A DNA stretch of 64,000 nucleotides from Staphylococcus carnosus. GTDB taxonomy: Bacteria > Bacillota > Bacilli > Staphylococcales > Staphylococcaceae. Position numbers and translations under genes: made by a program. Each line of letters opens with the position of its first letter. Position 1 is the stretch's first letter. Shown piece after piece: positions 28,421-38,557 of the stretch. Location of the stretch: the NCBI RefSeq assembly GCF_900458435.1, contig NZ_UHCT01000001.1, forward strand, positions 1,922,001 through 1,986,000, read 5' to 3'. The notes under the pieces are model-generated. The model was given only the letters and a program-made list of their open reading frames with translations, was not told the DNA's origin and did no database searches.

Positions 28421-30277
28421 TTATGAATTAAATGCATAATATTCGAGGTCTCGTTTTAATTCGTCTACATATTCTTTTGAACCTGTAACAATCAAACGGT
28501 CACCATAACGAAGCGTTGTATCACCATGCGGTACAATTGATTCATTATCACGTACAATTCGAACAAAGATAATATCACCATCGAATGGGAAATTACGTAA
28601 TTGGATATGATCGAATTTATAGTTAAGCATTTGAATTTCGTAAAGTGATGTTTCAACGTTACTTAATAAGTTCAACATGTTCGGTGTTTCAATTAAACCT
28701 GTAAGTAAAATTTTATTACTTAAGAAACTGCTGAAGATTTCGATGCCCTCTTCACGCAAGTTAGATTCTCTTTCTCCTCCTGCTTCAAAACGACAAATCA
28801 CACGATTGACACCATGTTCTTTTGCCATCGTAGCCACATTGAAGTTAATATCATCATCGTTCGTTGAACATACAACAATATCACTATCGAAAAGCCCTAA
28901 TTTATCTAGCATTGCTTCATCATAATCCGCAATTTCTACAGTTGTAATGTCATTAGATAGATTACGTTGATCACTTAAATCTTTACGATAATACAATGTA
29001 ATGGCGTATAAATCAGACATCAAGTTCTGAGCGATTGGAATTGTCAATTGGTTTTTACCAATCAAACTTACATTAATACGTCGCGTTGCTTCTTCTGGCA
29101 TTGGGAATGTTTTCTTAAATACCATTGGGACAAAGACACATGTAATAACGGCACTTAAAATCAAAATACCTGAAATCTCTGGCGTAATCGTTTTTAATTG
29201 TTCAGCAATTTTTGCAGCTGCGATAACCAAAGATAGCGTAGATGTTAATAAAAATGCTGAAGATATCGTTGTCTTTTGATCAAACCAAGGACGTATTGCA
29301 AAAACAGGTATAATTTTTGAAATCAAGAATGCTACGATTAAAATTGGAATGATAATCAAAATAGACGGTTCTTTTATTAAAGAAGGAATATTTAAGTCTA
29401 CACCTACCATAATGAAAAAGATTGGAATAAAGAATCCATATCCAAAAGAATCTAGTTTCTCTACCATATCCTCATTCGGTCCTAGTAAGGATACAATGAC
29501 CCCGGCTAAAAATGCGCCTAAAATATTTTCAGCGCCTACTCCTTCTGCAAGTGCAACGAGTAAAATAATCAACGCAAAACAAGCACGAACACCAATTTGC
29601 GTTGTTCCATCATTTAATTTTTGTAAAAATTGTGCTTTCTTAAACACACCGCCTAAGAAATAAAAGATGACTGTGAAAATGACTAAAACGCCGATCAACC
29701 ATAATGTTGCACCGCCCTTGCCATTTAAAGCACCATATACAGTTAAAAGAATCATCGTGAATAAATCAGCTAAGACTGCAGTCAATAAGATAAATTGACC
29801 GATTCTCGTGCGCATAATATTCATTTCTTTTAACGTTGGTACTACGACACCTAAAGAAATCGTTGAGATGATAATGACCATTAAGAGTACATCATCAATT
29901 AAACCAAACCATTTAAATAAATAAGCCAAGATTACAGAAACAACCATAATAAGTCCGAATACAAGTAAAGCTAATTGTAAATGACTTGGTTGCTTTTTCT
30001 TATTTTTAGATTTCTTTGTGTTTTGTGTAGGCTGGCTTTTAAAAGCGCTGAAATCTATTTCTAATCCACTAAGGAACATTAAGAAAATAAAACCTAACGT
30101 GGAAAGGATGTTTAAAACGTTATCTCTTTCTACCAAGTGAAAACCTGATTGACCAATAACAAGTCCCATAAGTATTTCAGCTACCACTACTGGCAAAAAG
30201 TTAATGTTAAGTCTGTTGACAATGATCGGGGTTAAAAAGGCCGCCATGACAACAATTACGAGTGATACAAACTCCAT
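28421..30277 (-). CDS. cpaA: Cation/proton antiporter with RCK domains, CpaA-like
   Basis: CPA2-type K+/Na+:H+ antiporter, 618 residues. About 12 membrane helices (1-395) with a Lys-rich cytoplasmic insert near 75-95, then an RCK_N domain (about 400-520) and an RCK_C domain (about 530-615). In S. aureus the neighbour of fabI is CpaA, whose RCK_C domain binds cyclic di-AMP; sequence and position agree. It is the last gene of the relQ-nadK-rluD-mgtE-cpaA cluster, linking K+ export to nucleotide signalling. Confidence 0.9.
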   Translation of the reverse strand: MEFVSLVIVVMAAFLTPIIVNRLNINFLPVVVAEILMGLVIGQSGFHLVERDNVLNILSTLGFIFLMFLSGLEIDFSAFKSQPTQNTKKSKNKKKQPSHLQLALLVFGLIMVVSVILAYLFKWFGLIDDVLLMVIIISTISLGVVVPTLKEMNIMRTRIGQFILLTAVLADLFTMILLTVYGALNGKGGATLWLIGVLVIFTVIFYFLGGVFKKAQFLQKLNDGTTQIGVRACFALIILLVALAEGVGAENILGAFLAGVIVSLLGPNEDMVEKLDSFGYGFFIPIFFIMVGVDLNIPSLIKEPSILIIIPILIVAFLISKIIPVFAIRPWFDQKTTISSAFLLTSTLSLVIAAAKIAEQLKTITPEISGILILSAVITCVFVPMVFKKTFPMPEEATRRINVSLIGKNQLTIPIAQNLMSDLYAITLYYRKDLSDQRNLSNDITTVEIADYDEAMLDKLGLFDSDIVVCSTNDDDINFNVATMAKEHGVNRVICRFEAGGERESNLREEGIEIFSSFLSNKILLTGLIETPNMLNLLSNVETSLYEIQMLNYKFDHIQLRNFPFDGDIIFVRIVRDNESIVPHGDTTLRYGDRLIVTGSKEYVDELKRDLEYYAFNS

Positions 30278-30287
30278 GCGTCCCTCC

Positions 30288-31694
30288 TTATATGAGATAT
30301 GACATAAATGTTGTTGCTAAACCGAAATAAATTAACATACTGACAATATCATTTATTGTAGTAATAAACGGACCACTAGCTACTGCCGGATCAATTTTTA
30401 ATTTATTCATTATCAGAGGAATAATTGAGCCCATAATCGTACCTACTGTCATGGCAATTGTCAAGCTTCCAGCGACAATAAGACCGAGGAGCGGTGTGCG
30501 GTAAAGTATCATAATAATAGTAAATAAAACGATAGCACATACTAATCCAGATAAGAAACCTGCACCAGCTTCACGCAATGTAATTTTAAATTTACTCTGA
30601 TTCTCTACTTCACCTGTTGTAATGTTACGTACTGAAACGGCAAGTGACTGCGTTCCAGAATTTCCGGACATCCCACTGATAATTGGAATAAATGCTGCAA
30701 GTAATGCTACTTTCTCTAATGTATCTTCAAATGAGCCTAAAATGGTTGCAGTTATCATACCTAAAAACGTCAATATGAGCAACCAAGGCAGACGTTTAGA
30801 TGCAGTTTTAACAATAGAATCATCTGTTGAATCGATATCAGATACACCGGCTAAACCAGAGTAGTCTTCTAATGCCTCTTCATCCATAACATCTAAGATA
30901 TCATCAATTGTGATAATACCCAGTAAGTGGTCTTGATAATCCACTACAGGCAATGCAATAAAATCATAATCTCGCATCGTTTGTGCGACATCTTCTTGGT
31001 CATCAGCCACATTTACACTGACAACACGCTCGCTCATAATATCTTCGATATAATCATCATTTTCAGCAACGATTAAATCCCGCAGTGAAAGTACGCCGAC
31101 TAGTTGCTTATCGTCATTTACTGCAAAGATAACATAAATCGTCTCTGCTTCAGGTGCTTGTTCTTTTACTAACAGCAGCCCTTCTTTGACCGGTGTCGTT
31201 GTTTTCAACGAAATATATTCCGTTGTCATAATACCGCCGGCAGTATCTTCTTCATAATGCATTAAAGCTTTAATTTCTTTAGCATCATCTTTATCCATTA
31301 TTGCAAGTAAAGTTGCAATTTTACGTTTAGATAAATGGTTCATTATATCTACTGCGTTATCGTATGACATATCTTCTAAGATGTTTGCAGCATAATTTAC
31401 TTTCATTTGGTCAAAAATTTCTTCATATTCATCATCGTCTATTTCTAATTGATCGAAGAAATCTGCCACTTCTTTCGGAGACAGTAAATGATACATTTTT
31501 TGATGAATTTCATTATCGCTGTCTTCGAAATATTCACTTTGTTCATAAGTATGCATAGATAAAAATTCTTCACGGAATTTATCAATATCATTATTCAACA
31601 AAAGGTTATCTAAAAGCTCTTTATTATATACTTCTTTTTCATCCATGAATTTTTTATCGTCTTTTGCCAATTCATTGTCCTCCTCACTTCTCAA
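30288..31694 (-). CDS. mgtE: Magnesium transporter MgtE
   Basis: Homodimeric Mg2+ channel of 468 residues: an acidic N-terminal domain (about 1-140), two CBS domains (about 145-270, with AGGIMTTEYISL at the junction) and a five-helix membrane domain. The pore motif GNSGTQSLAVSVR matches the family; Mg2+ binding between N and CBS domains closes the pore. The start overlaps the rluD-like stop (ATGA) and cpaA follows 10 bases later. Confidence 0.94.
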   Translation of the reverse strand: MRSEEDNELAKDDKKFMDEKEVYNKELLDNLLLNNDIDKFREEFLSMHTYEQSEYFEDSDNEIHQKMYHLLSPKEVADFFDQLEIDDDEYEEIFDQMKVNYAANILEDMSYDNAVDIMNHLSKRKIATLLAIMDKDDAKEIKALMHYEEDTAGGIMTTEYISLKTTTPVKEGLLLVKEQAPEAETIYVIFAVNDDKQLVGVLSLRDLIVAENDDYIEDIMSERVVSVNVADDQEDVAQTMRDYDFIALPVVDYQDHLLGIITIDDILDVMDEEALEDYSGLAGVSDIDSTDDSIVKTASKRLPWLLILTFLGMITATILGSFEDTLEKVALLAAFIPIISGMSGNSGTQSLAVSVRNITTGEVENQSKFKITLREAGAGFLSGLVCAIVLFTIIMILYRTPLLGLIVAGSLTIAMTVGTIMGSIIPLIMNKLKIDPAVASGPFITTINDIVSMLIYFGLATTFMSYLI

Positions 31695-32575
31695 TTTGCT
31701 TTACAAAGTTGTTGGAAAAGATTATCTAATTCTATCCTTTTCGCATCATCTCTTAACTCAATTTGTTCGTGAGTAATTGGATGCTTGAAACTTAAATAAC
31801 AACACGCTAACGCTTGACCAGTCACAAAAGTATGTAACCCGCCATATAAACCATCTCCTACAATAGGATGATTGATATATTGGAAATGAACGCGTATTTG
31901 GTGTGTTCTTCCTGTATGCAGACGTACTTCACATAATGTATATTGCTCCGAAGCATTGATGGGCTGGTAACTTGTTGCTGCATACTTTCCAGCTTGATCT
32001 ACTTTCCGCTCAATGATACTGTCTCCAGCTCTCATTATAGGGGCAACTATCTTACTAGTATTTTCTAATTTTCCATTACAAATACAATGATAAACTTTCT
32101 TCATTTCAGTTGAAGACATCCTATGATGAAGGTGTCCATGTTTCGCAAACAAAACAATACCGCTTGTATCACGATCTAAGCGTGTAACAATATGAGGTAT
32201 GGACTGATAATTCCCATCAGCAGCTTGGTCTTTCAAATATCCGATGACTTGTTCAATCAAACTGCCATGCGGGTGTTCACGAGAGGGTGCACAATTCTGC
32301 TTTTTGCCTTTTGAGACAGCTATAAAATATTGATCTTCAAAAAGAACATCAATCGGTTGATAATCAGGCACTAGATTCTCACTAGCTTGTTCATCTGGCA
32401 ATTTCACCACTAAAACATCTCCAATTTCCAATGTTTTTCTAACCGTGACGGGTACTTCATTCACAATTAAAGCACCATCACGTTTAATGGCACTTATCAT
32501 TTTCTTGGAATATTGGTTTTGTTGTAAAAAGTTTTTTAATACTATAGGCGATAATATTTTATATCTAAATTCCAT
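31691..32575 (-). CDS. RluA/RluD family RNA pseudouridine synthase
   Basis: Converts uridine to pseudouridine in structured RNA. The 294-residue protein has an S4-like N-terminus and the catalytic motif IVTRLDRDTSGIVLFAK with the conserved Asp near residue 135, plus the RTHQIRVHF motif near 225. The exact RNA target (rRNA or tRNA) is not determinable. It is translationally coupled: its ATG overlaps the nadK stop (TAATG) and its stop overlaps mgtE. Confidence 0.9.
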   Translation of the reverse strand: MEFRYKILSPIVLKNFLQQNQYSKKMISAIKRDGALIVNEVPVTVRKTLEIGDVLVVKLPDEQASENLVPDYQPIDVLFEDQYFIAVSKGKKQNCAPSREHPHGSLIEQVIGYLKDQAADGNYQSIPHIVTRLDRDTSGIVLFAKHGHLHHRMSSTEMKKVYHCICNGKLENTSKIVAPIMRAGDSIIERKVDQAGKYAATSYQPINASEQYTLCEVRLHTGRTHQIRVHFQYINHPIVGDGLYGGLHTFVTGQALACCYLSFKHPITHEQIELRDDAKRIELDNLFQQLCKAN

Positions 32576-33384
32576 TAGTCATCGCGTCCGTCAGATATGA
32601 ACGAATCGTGTACACGTTTCCAGAACGGAAATGGTCTAAAACGTGCAAAACGAATTTCTTCTTCAGATACTTTATATTCAATACTCTTCACGTTATGATG
32701 CTTTGTTGTAACGTGATCGATTGAAGTCATAATTGTTCTTTGGTCTACAGGTGTAATTAAGCAATAATGGTGTGCTGGCAGCACTAATGGTGATCCTACT
32801 GTACGGAATACACGGTTATTGATAGATGCAATTTCTGTTAATTGAATTGCACGCAATGATGGATGAATCAAAGCACCGCCAAGTGCTTTATTATAAGCAG
32901 TAGATCCTGAAGGTGTCGAGATACATAAGCCGTCACCTCTGAAACGTTCGAAATGCTGCCCTCTCAAACTGACATCTGCAACTAATGTAGTATTATCCTC
33001 AGTTTTCATTGTTGCTTCATTTAGTGCAATATGATGTGATGGGTTCTTCTCATCATTGTAATTAACTGTGATGTCTATTAAAGGATATTTAATCACTTCG
33101 TAGTCACCATCAATAATTTCTCTAATCAATTTATCTGATTCATGCGGCAGCCAATCAGCATAGAAACCTAAATGTCCCGTATGCACGCCTACAAATGCTG
33201 TTTCTGATAATCTATAGCTGTATTTATGAAAAGCTTCTAAAAGCGTCCCGTCCCCACCGACTGAAATGACAATTTCAGGCGTTTCGGTATCTTTTATCAT
33301 CTTTGTATCTTGCATTTGTGCTTCCATATTTTCTTTGATGCTGTTAGATTTATGATCTCCCTTTGACACAATATTATATCGCAT
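32575..33384 (-). CDS. nadK: NAD kinase
   Basis: ATP-dependent NAD phosphorylation producing NADP (also ppnK). The family motif [12 protein letters not shown] is near residue 40-50 and [20 protein letters not shown] near 145-165. The start at ATG 33384 ([10 protein letters not shown]) has GAGGTG 5 bases upstream and gives 269 residues as in S. aureus; a GTG at 33396 overlaps that site. It follows relQ with an 8-base gap. Confidence 0.95.
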   Translation of the reverse strand: MRYNIVSKGDHKSNSIKENMEAQMQDTKMIKDTETPEIVISVGGDGTLLEAFHKYSYRLSETAFVGVHTGHLGFYADWLPHESDKLIREIIDGDYEVIKYPLIDITVNYNDEKNPSHHIALNEATMKTEDNTTLVADVSLRGQHFERFRGDGLCISTPSGSTAYNKALGGALIHPSLRAIQLTEIASINNRVFRTVGSPLVLPAHHYCLITPVDQRTIMTSIDHVTTKHHNVKSIEYKVSEEEIRFARFRPFPFWKRVHDSFISDGRDD

Positions 33385-33392
33385 GCTGCACC

Positions 33393-34028
33393 TCACTCTT
33401 GATTATGTTTTTTTGCCCTTTTTTTCGAATAGTATCGTTGCGCTTCTTGGATTTCATCTTTAATTTCAGACATTTCTTCATCTAATGAAAAGGCGGCTTC
33501 AGCTGCATTTTCTAAACGCTTTTGAATTTCCGGCGGATAATCACCATCATATTTATAACGTAAAGTGTGCTCAATTGTAGCCCAGAAATTCATCGCTAAT
33601 GTGCGGATTTGAATTTCAGCTAAGATTTTACTTTGTCCCTCTAATGTTTCAATCGGATATTCAATAATAACATGATATGAACGATAACCGCTCTCTTTTG
33701 TATTATTAATGTAATCTCTTTCTTCTACCACTTTAAAATCTTTTCGTTGACGCAATAAATTTACGACAATTTCTATGTCATCAACAAATTGGCACATGAT
33801 ACGCAATCCTGCAATATCGTACATTTCTTCGTGCAGACGATCAAACGGAATTTCTCGTTCTGTAGCCTTTTCAATAATACTAGTTAAAGGTTTAACGCGA
33901 CCAGTCACAAACTCAATTGGTGATGCATCTTGCTCTAAATCGTATATTTTGCGTAAACCTTTCAATTTTATCTTTAATTCATCAACTGCTTGTCTATAAG
34001 GGGTTAAAAATCGGTCCCATTGATTCAT
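33393..34028 (-). CDS. relQ: Small alarmone synthetase RelQ
   Basis: A GTP pyrophosphokinase of 211 residues made only of a synthetase domain; no HD hydrolase, TGS or ACT domains. Conserved segments include ITSII-type [23 protein letters not shown] and [14 protein letters not shown], with [17 protein letters not shown] near 135-155. It makes (p)ppGpp and pGpp-type alarmones as a tetramer, often under cell-wall stress. The operon with nadK, rluD-like, mgtE and cpaA is conserved in staphylococci. Confidence 0.93.
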   Translation of the reverse strand: MNQWDRFLTPYRQAVDELKIKLKGLRKIYDLEQDASPIEFVTGRVKPLTSIIEKATEREIPFDRLHEEMYDIAGLRIMCQFVDDIEIVVNLLRQRKDFKVVEERDYINNTKESGYRSYHVIIEYPIETLEGQSKILAEIQIRTLAMNFWATIEHTLRYKYDGDYPPEIQKRLENAAEAAFSLDEEMSEIKDEIQEAQRYYSKKRAKKHNQE

Positions 34029-34044
34029 AGTGATTCACTCCGCT

Positions 34045-34392
34045 TCACTCCAACTCAAATGCTTCTTCAACTTCTGCTACAAAGTCTTTACCATAATTTG
34101 AGTTGCCTTTAATATTGCTTAAAATGTAGTCTAATTCTTGATCAAACTCTTCTAATTTTAAATCATCATTGATATATATTGTTTTACCCTTATTTTCATG
34201 AAGCATCGACCACGTTTCTTTCACAAAGATAAGATACGAATAGGATTGACCGTCATCTAATATATAGGCAAATCCATAATTATCGCTATCTACCAGCATT
34301 TGTCCTGCCTCTTTTAAGCCTTCTGTAGATTTATCAGTATAGCAATAAATGCCATCGTCTTTCACCTTGATTTCATTCACATAAATTCGCAT
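34045..34392 (-). CDS. UPF0738 family protein (YjbL-like)
   Basis: A 115-residue acidic soluble protein of unknown function occupying the same place beside relQ as in S. aureus. The start at ATG 34392 ([14 protein letters not shown]) has AGGAGG about 9 bases upstream; an ATG 30 bases further upstream lies before this site. It precedes relQ by 16 bases and probably begins the operon; the divergent neighbour is the CYTH gene. Confidence 0.8.
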   Translation of the reverse strand: MRIYVNEIKVKDDGIYCYTDKSTEGLKEAGQMLVDSDNYGFAYILDDGQSYSYLIFVKETWSMLHENKGKTIYINDDLKLEEFDQELDYILSNIKGNSNYGKDFVAEVEEAFELE

Positions 34393-34544
34393 ACCTTCGT
34401 TCCTCCTTGTGTTATTCTCCATTATTTTAACATATGTACAGATTCCATTACATAACCTAAACCATTCCTATACTATTAAAGAATTTGAATTACTTTCAAT
34501 CAATTAAAAAATCATCCATAATAGATAGACAAAGAGGTGAAAAT

Positions 34545-35117
34545 ATGGCGATTAATCAAGAAATTGAATACAAACAACTCTTATCTGAAGACCAATATAA
34601 TGAAATCAAAAAAGCCTTTTTCAGTGGGCAAAAACCTTTCACACAAACTAATTTTTATATCGATACGCCTAATTTTGAATTAGCAGAACAATTAATGGCC
34701 TTGCGTATTCGTCAAATTGATAATAATTATGAAATGACACTAAAAGTTCCTGCCAAAGTGGGTCTGACTGAATACAACCATGAAACTGAAATTGTGCCAG
34801 AAGAAGGACTACATATTCAGCCTGAACAGCTACCTGATGATATTTATTCAGTATTGCAAAAAAACAATATCAATTTTAAGCAACTCGATATACTAGGTTC
34901 CCTCACGACGCATCGTATCGAAACTAAAATTAAAGAAGGATTACTAGTTTTAGACCACAGCGAATATTTAGACACAGAAGATTATGAATTGGAATTCGAA
35001 GTTGAAAATCCTGAAATCGGTTTGAAAAAGTTCCAAGAGATTTTAAAAGAATTCAATATAAAATCTGAAATTCCAAAAAATAAAGTTGCACGATTTTTCG
35101 AAGCTAAAAGTAAATAA
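34545..35117 (+). CDS. CYTH domain protein (triphosphate tunnel metalloenzyme, YjbK-like)
   Basis: A 190-residue CYTH protein with the family signature ExExK as EIEYK at residues 6-10, followed by alternating charged strands that build the tunnel (RIRQID, LKVPAK, ETEIV, RIETKIKEG, ELEFEVE). Enzymes of this fold hydrolyse inorganic triphosphate or thiamine triphosphate; the substrate is unproven here. The start at ATG 34545 has GAGGTG 5-10 bases upstream. Confidence 0.87.
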   Translation: MAINQEIEYKQLLSEDQYNEIKKAFFSGQKPFTQTNFYIDTPNFELAEQLMALRIRQIDNNYEMTLKVPAKVGLTEYNHETEIVPEEGLHIQPEQLPDDIYSVLQKNNINFKQLDILGSLTTHRIETKIKEGLLVLDHSEYLDTEDYELEFEVENPEIGLKKFQEILKEFNIKSEIPKNKVARFFEAKSK

Positions 35118-35219
35118 ATTCACATATAATGTATAACTCTCTACATCAAAAGTCGTATTACTTTAAAATGTAAAAATTCATGTTATATTAGATATATATT
35201 TAAGAAACAGGGTGATGTT

Positions 35220-35591
35220 ATGGCTCCAAAACCATATGAAGTCATAGGTAAAGAGAGATTATATAGTATGATAGATTACTTTTATTCGCTTGTTGAAAAA
35301 GACGAAAGAATAAATTATCTATTTCCTGGAGATTTTGCTGAAACCAGTCGCAAACAAAAACAATTTTTAACACAATTTCTAGGCGGACCAGCACTATATA
35401 CTGAAGAACATGGCCACCCTATGTTAAAAATGCGGCATATGGAATTTAGAATTACGCCGTTTGAAAGAGATGCTTGGTTAGACAATATGAATAAAGCGAT
35501 TCAACATGCAGAACTGCCTGCAGGTGTTGGTGAATACCTATATGAAAGATTGCGTATAACCGCACATCATATGGTTAATTCTGAAAATTAA
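35220..35591 (+). CDS. Truncated haemoglobin, group II (YjbI-like)
   Basis: A 123-residue 2-on-2 globin. The heme-binding proximal His is at about 73 in KMRHMEF, and FPGDFAETSRKQKQFLTQFLGGP is the conserved CD/E segment. Group II globins of Firmicutes occur next to yjbH and bind O2, NO or peroxide. It lies 15 bases upstream of yjbH, so the two are probably co-transcribed and linked to redox or nitrosative stress. Confidence 0.92.
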   Translation: MAPKPYEVIGKERLYSMIDYFYSLVEKDERINYLFPGDFAETSRKQKQFLTQFLGGPALYTEEHGHPMLKMRHMEFRITPFERDAWLDNMNKAIQHAELPAGVGEYLYERLRITAHHMVNSEN

Positions 35592-35606
35592 TTGTAGGTG
35601 AATTAG

Positions 35607-36392
35607 ATGTCTGAAGAATTGAAATTAATATGTAACAATAGACAAGATGAAACCAATCTTTCACCTGTGAGTAAAATTGAAATTTATTCTTTCTTCGATC
35701 CTTTTGATGAAGATTGCTTCAAACTTTCAGCAATCTTGTCAAAATTAAGAGTTGAATATAAACAATATATCCGTATTCGTCATATTTTAAACCCATCATT
35801 GAGAATTTTGACGAAATGTCAAGCACAAAGCAGCTCTGAAAACGATAATATCGCGTTAGCATACAAAGCAGCAGAGTTACAAGGTCGCTCTCGCGCTGAG
35901 CGTTTCATCCATTTGATGCAGAATGAAATTATTCCTAAACGAGATATTATTACAGAACAAATGATAAAAGATGCTGCTAAAAATGCAGGTTTAGATTATG
36001 AAGTTTTCAAGGAAGACTTAAAGAGCGGAAAACTTAAAGAGAGCTTGAAAGTTGATTTGCACATTGCTCGTGAAATGGAAATAGATCAAGCACCTTCCCT
36101 TGTTTTCTTCAATGAAGATGTTACTGAAGAAGGGTTGAAAGTTGAAGGTTTATATCCTTATCATATTTATACTTATATTATTAATGAATTGATGGGTACA
36201 CCTATTGAAAAAGAATTACCGCCTAAACTTGAGACTTATATAAAAGAACAACAATTTGTTACATTTGAAGAATTATTAACGATATATGAATGGCCAGAAA
36301 AGATGTTGCTGAAAGAGTTGAAGAAATTAGCTCTGCAACAAAAAATAGAAAAACTCAGCAATCCTGAAGGCGACTTCTGGAAAGCGAAATAA
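35607..36392 (+). CDS. yjbH: YjbH, ClpXP adaptor for Spx degradation
   Basis: A 261-residue DsbA-like thioredoxin-fold protein. The active-site region DPFDEDC has one cysteine instead of CxxC, as I recall for S. aureus, so it acts as a proteolytic adaptor rather than an oxidoreductase. The segment RIRHILNPS and the cis-Pro loop region QAPSLVFF are conserved, and a helical C-terminal domain follows (about 195-261). It delivers Spx, encoded at 41769 in this window, to ClpXP and so sets the disulfide-stress response. Confidence 0.92.
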   Translation: MSEELKLICNNRQDETNLSPVSKIEIYSFFDPFDEDCFKLSAILSKLRVEYKQYIRIRHILNPSLRILTKCQAQSSSENDNIALAYKAAELQGRSRAERFIHLMQNEIIPKRDIITEQMIKDAAKNAGLDYEVFKEDLKSGKLKESLKVDLHIAREMEIDQAPSLVFFNEDVTEEGLKVEGLYPYHIYTYIINELMGTPIEKELPPKLETYIKEQQFVTFEELLTIYEWPEKMLLKELKKLALQQKIEKLSNPEGDFWKAK

Positions 36393-36405
36393 ATCATTTA
36401 CTTAA

Positions 36406-36479
36406 GCACTTGCACATTCAGTAGCTTAACCAAAAAGTACAACTTTTGGTTAAGCTATTTTTTAGGCAAGTGTTTTTTT
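36406..36479 (+). terminator. Double-stem terminator after yjbH
   Basis: A 14-bp stem (TAGCTTAACCAAAA 36422-36435 with 36444-36457) plus T-run is nested in an outer stem (CACTTGC 36407-36413 with GCAAGTG 36466-36472) followed by seven T residues. Confidence 0.82.
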
Positions 36480-36806
36480 CTATCCAATACATGTATTGGA
36501 TTGCATTTAACATATACATTTCCCCTATAATCTCAAAACCTCTTTAAATTTATATAACTTACAATACATTTTACAACCATATTTATTCGTACTCCACTAA
36601 GGCCTCCGCTACTATTATCTCTGCTACCCAATTGCTCGTAATTAAATTTTTATTTTTAATTTATCAATTTATCTTATGCTAAATAATTTGTTTATACTTT
36701 AATTCTATCACACGAAAACAAATGTTTTATATAACAAATTATATGTTATATTCGAATTGAGATATTTTGCATTATTAATTATTAAAAAATGATTGGAGGA
36801 ATTATT
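36480..36806. promoter_or_regulatory. Upstream region of the staphopain gene
   Basis: AT-rich gap without a gene. An inverted repeat TATAAC (36730-36735) / GTTATA (36745-36750) with a 9-base spacer overlaps likely -10 sequences, so it could be an operator. No convincing -35 was found. Confidence 0.35.
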
Positions 36807-37966
36807 TTGAATAACACCAAGTCTCTTTTAAAAAGCTTTACTATTATTTTGTTCTCATTGATTATGGCACTAAGCGGACTACTCTCTTTCTCAACATCAA
36901 GCCAAGCACAAGCAGTACACAAAGCACCTTTAAAAGTAAAAGTCAGCAACACTGAAGTTCCTGCGAAAGCTGAACAACAAGCTGAAACTCAATTCTCCAG
37001 CTACGCGCAAGCTTTGTCTCAAATCGACAAATCAGGTACAAATGGAGAATATCAATTAGGTAAGCCTTTTAAAATTTATAAATTTAATGGACAAGAAGAC
37101 GGCAACTATTACTTCCCTGTATTACAAGGCGAACATATTAAATATGTATTGACTGTTACTCCTAAAAATGAAAATGATGTCAACGCCAATAAAAATAGTG
37201 CAAATTACAGTGTGCGTATTTCTAAATTTATCGCAGATTCATTAAATCAATATCGCCAAGCAAATACACCAATCACTATATATACAAATAAAGATGGTTA
37301 CTTTGCAGAGCATAATCATAAGATTGAAATGATCAAACAAAATTAGCAGATGATAAAACTGCTCCAAGCACACCAGCTGCCCCTAAAATGCAAATGAACA
37401 AGACAGTGGACGCTTCACAACCAATTTCTCAACAAAGAAGTGTTGCTACAAAATATGTCAACACATTACCTCACTTCCAAATCCGTGAAACTCAAGGCAA
37501 TAATGGTTGGTGTGCAGGATTCACTATGGCTGCATTATTAAATGCTACTAAAAATACAAGCCAATACAGAGCACAAGATATTATGAGAACGATTCACCCT
37601 GGTTTATCAGGACAGCGATTCCAGTTTACAGGTTTAACACCTGATGAAATGATTCAATATGGTCGTTCACAAGGAAAAAACCCAACTTATTATAACAGTA
37701 TGCCAAGTTATGATATGGTAGACCAATATACATCAGATAATAAGGGTATAGCTATACTAAGTGAAAGAGTAGAATCTACTAACGGACTACATGGACGTCA
37801 TGCTATGGCCGTGGTAGGAAATGCTGTACTCGCAAATAATCAAAAAGTAATTGTATTTTGGAACCCATGGGATAGTGACGTATCATTACAACCAGTAGAT
37901 AGTAACATTATTCCAGTTTCAGACGGTTCTCACTTTAGATGGTTTGCTTCTATCCCTGGTTACTAA
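36807..37966 (+). pseudogene. Staphopain-family cysteine protease, frameshifted (prepro and catalytic parts in different frames)
   Basis: The first part (TTG 36807, ribosome binding site GGAGG 7 bases upstream) encodes a signal peptide (ALSGLLSFSTSSQAQA, cleavage before VHKAP) and the staphopain propeptide (GKPFKIYKFNGQEDGNYYFPV). It stops at 37344-37346. The mature domain continues in another frame, open from 37328: QGNNGWC with the catalytic Cys at codon 37511, GRHAMAVVG with the catalytic His, FWNPWDS with the Asn. Restoring one A in the A-run at about 37327-37329 would rejoin them (KIE-NDQTKLADD). All catalytic residues survive. The intact staphostatin follows. A sequencing error cannot be excluded. 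Confidence 0.88.
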
Positions 37967-37996
37967 ACTGGTTACTGAAAAGGAATGACTTGTAAT

Positions 37997-38326
37997 ATGG
38001 ATAAAATAAACATTAATGTGAAATATCTCGAATCTTTATCAAAAGCAGAAGAAGAATTATTGAATCACTTTAAAGGCGAATGGATCAGCCAAGATGATTC
38101 GTTATCAGTTAATATACGAATACTTTTTGCGGAACCTAGCGACTTAGAAGATATATATGATATCAAAACAATAAGTACTACGGATAACGAATTAACTTTG
38201 TCACAAACTTCAACTCAAGATTTTGTAGTTTGTTTAAAGAAGAAGGATTTACAACATATCAGTTATGAAGTTATGGATATTGAAGGTATCGGAAGTTCTA
38301 AGCCTTATTTATTAGAAAAAGGATAA
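37997..38326 (+). CDS. Staphostatin (cytoplasmic inhibitor of staphopain)
   Basis: A 109-residue protein directly downstream of the staphopain gene. Similarity to staphostatins is low except at the C-terminus: EGIGSSKPYLLEKG matches the inhibitory IGTS loop, with the glycine that occupies the P1 position of the protease cleft. It protects the cytoplasm from prematurely folded protease. The start is taken at ATG 37997, which gives the family length; the ATG at 37985 abuts the AAAAGGA site with no spacing. Confidence 0.82.
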   Translation: MDKININVKYLESLSKAEEELLNHFKGEWISQDDSLSVNIRILFAEPSDLEDIYDIKTISTTDNELTLSQTSTQDFVVCLKKKDLQHISYEVMDIEGIGSSKPYLLEKG

Positions 38327-38379
38327 CCCCCACTTTTTTCTAATACTAAAAGCCTCTCTCACCTATACAATAAAGTTAA

Positions 38380-38432
38380 AATACCGGCAGGAGCATGAAT
38401 TCAATTCATGCACTGCCGGTATTATTTTATAT
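38380..38432 (+). terminator. Intrinsic terminator after staphostatin gene
   Basis: AATACCGGCAG 38380-38390 pairs with CTGCCGGTATT 38413-38423, with an inner GCATGAATT/ATTCATGC stem; T-rich sequence follows. Confidence 0.8.
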
Positions 38433-38450
38433 CAATTAAAAAATTCCAAT

Positions 38451-38549
38451 AAAAAAAACGCCGTGTATTCAGACACGGCGCTAAACAAAGGGGATGGGAG
38501 AAATTTTTCACTTCAAACAAAGGGGTATGTTTGTTATGTGATTAATTTC
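38451..38549 (-). ncRNA. rsaE: Small regulatory RNA RsaE (RoxS homologue)
   Basis: The minus strand from about 38549 reads GAAATTAATCACATAACAAA, then two C-rich single-stranded motifs (TACCCCTTTG and CTCCCATCCCCTTTG) and ends in a strong terminator (CGCCGTGT/ACACGGCG, 38459-38480) with an eight-T run. This is the sequence and layout I know for RsaE, which base-pairs through its UCCC motifs with ribosome binding sites of central-metabolism mRNAs. Its place next to pepF matches S. aureus. About 99 nt. Confidence 0.92.
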
Positions 38550-38557
38550 ATGGTCAT

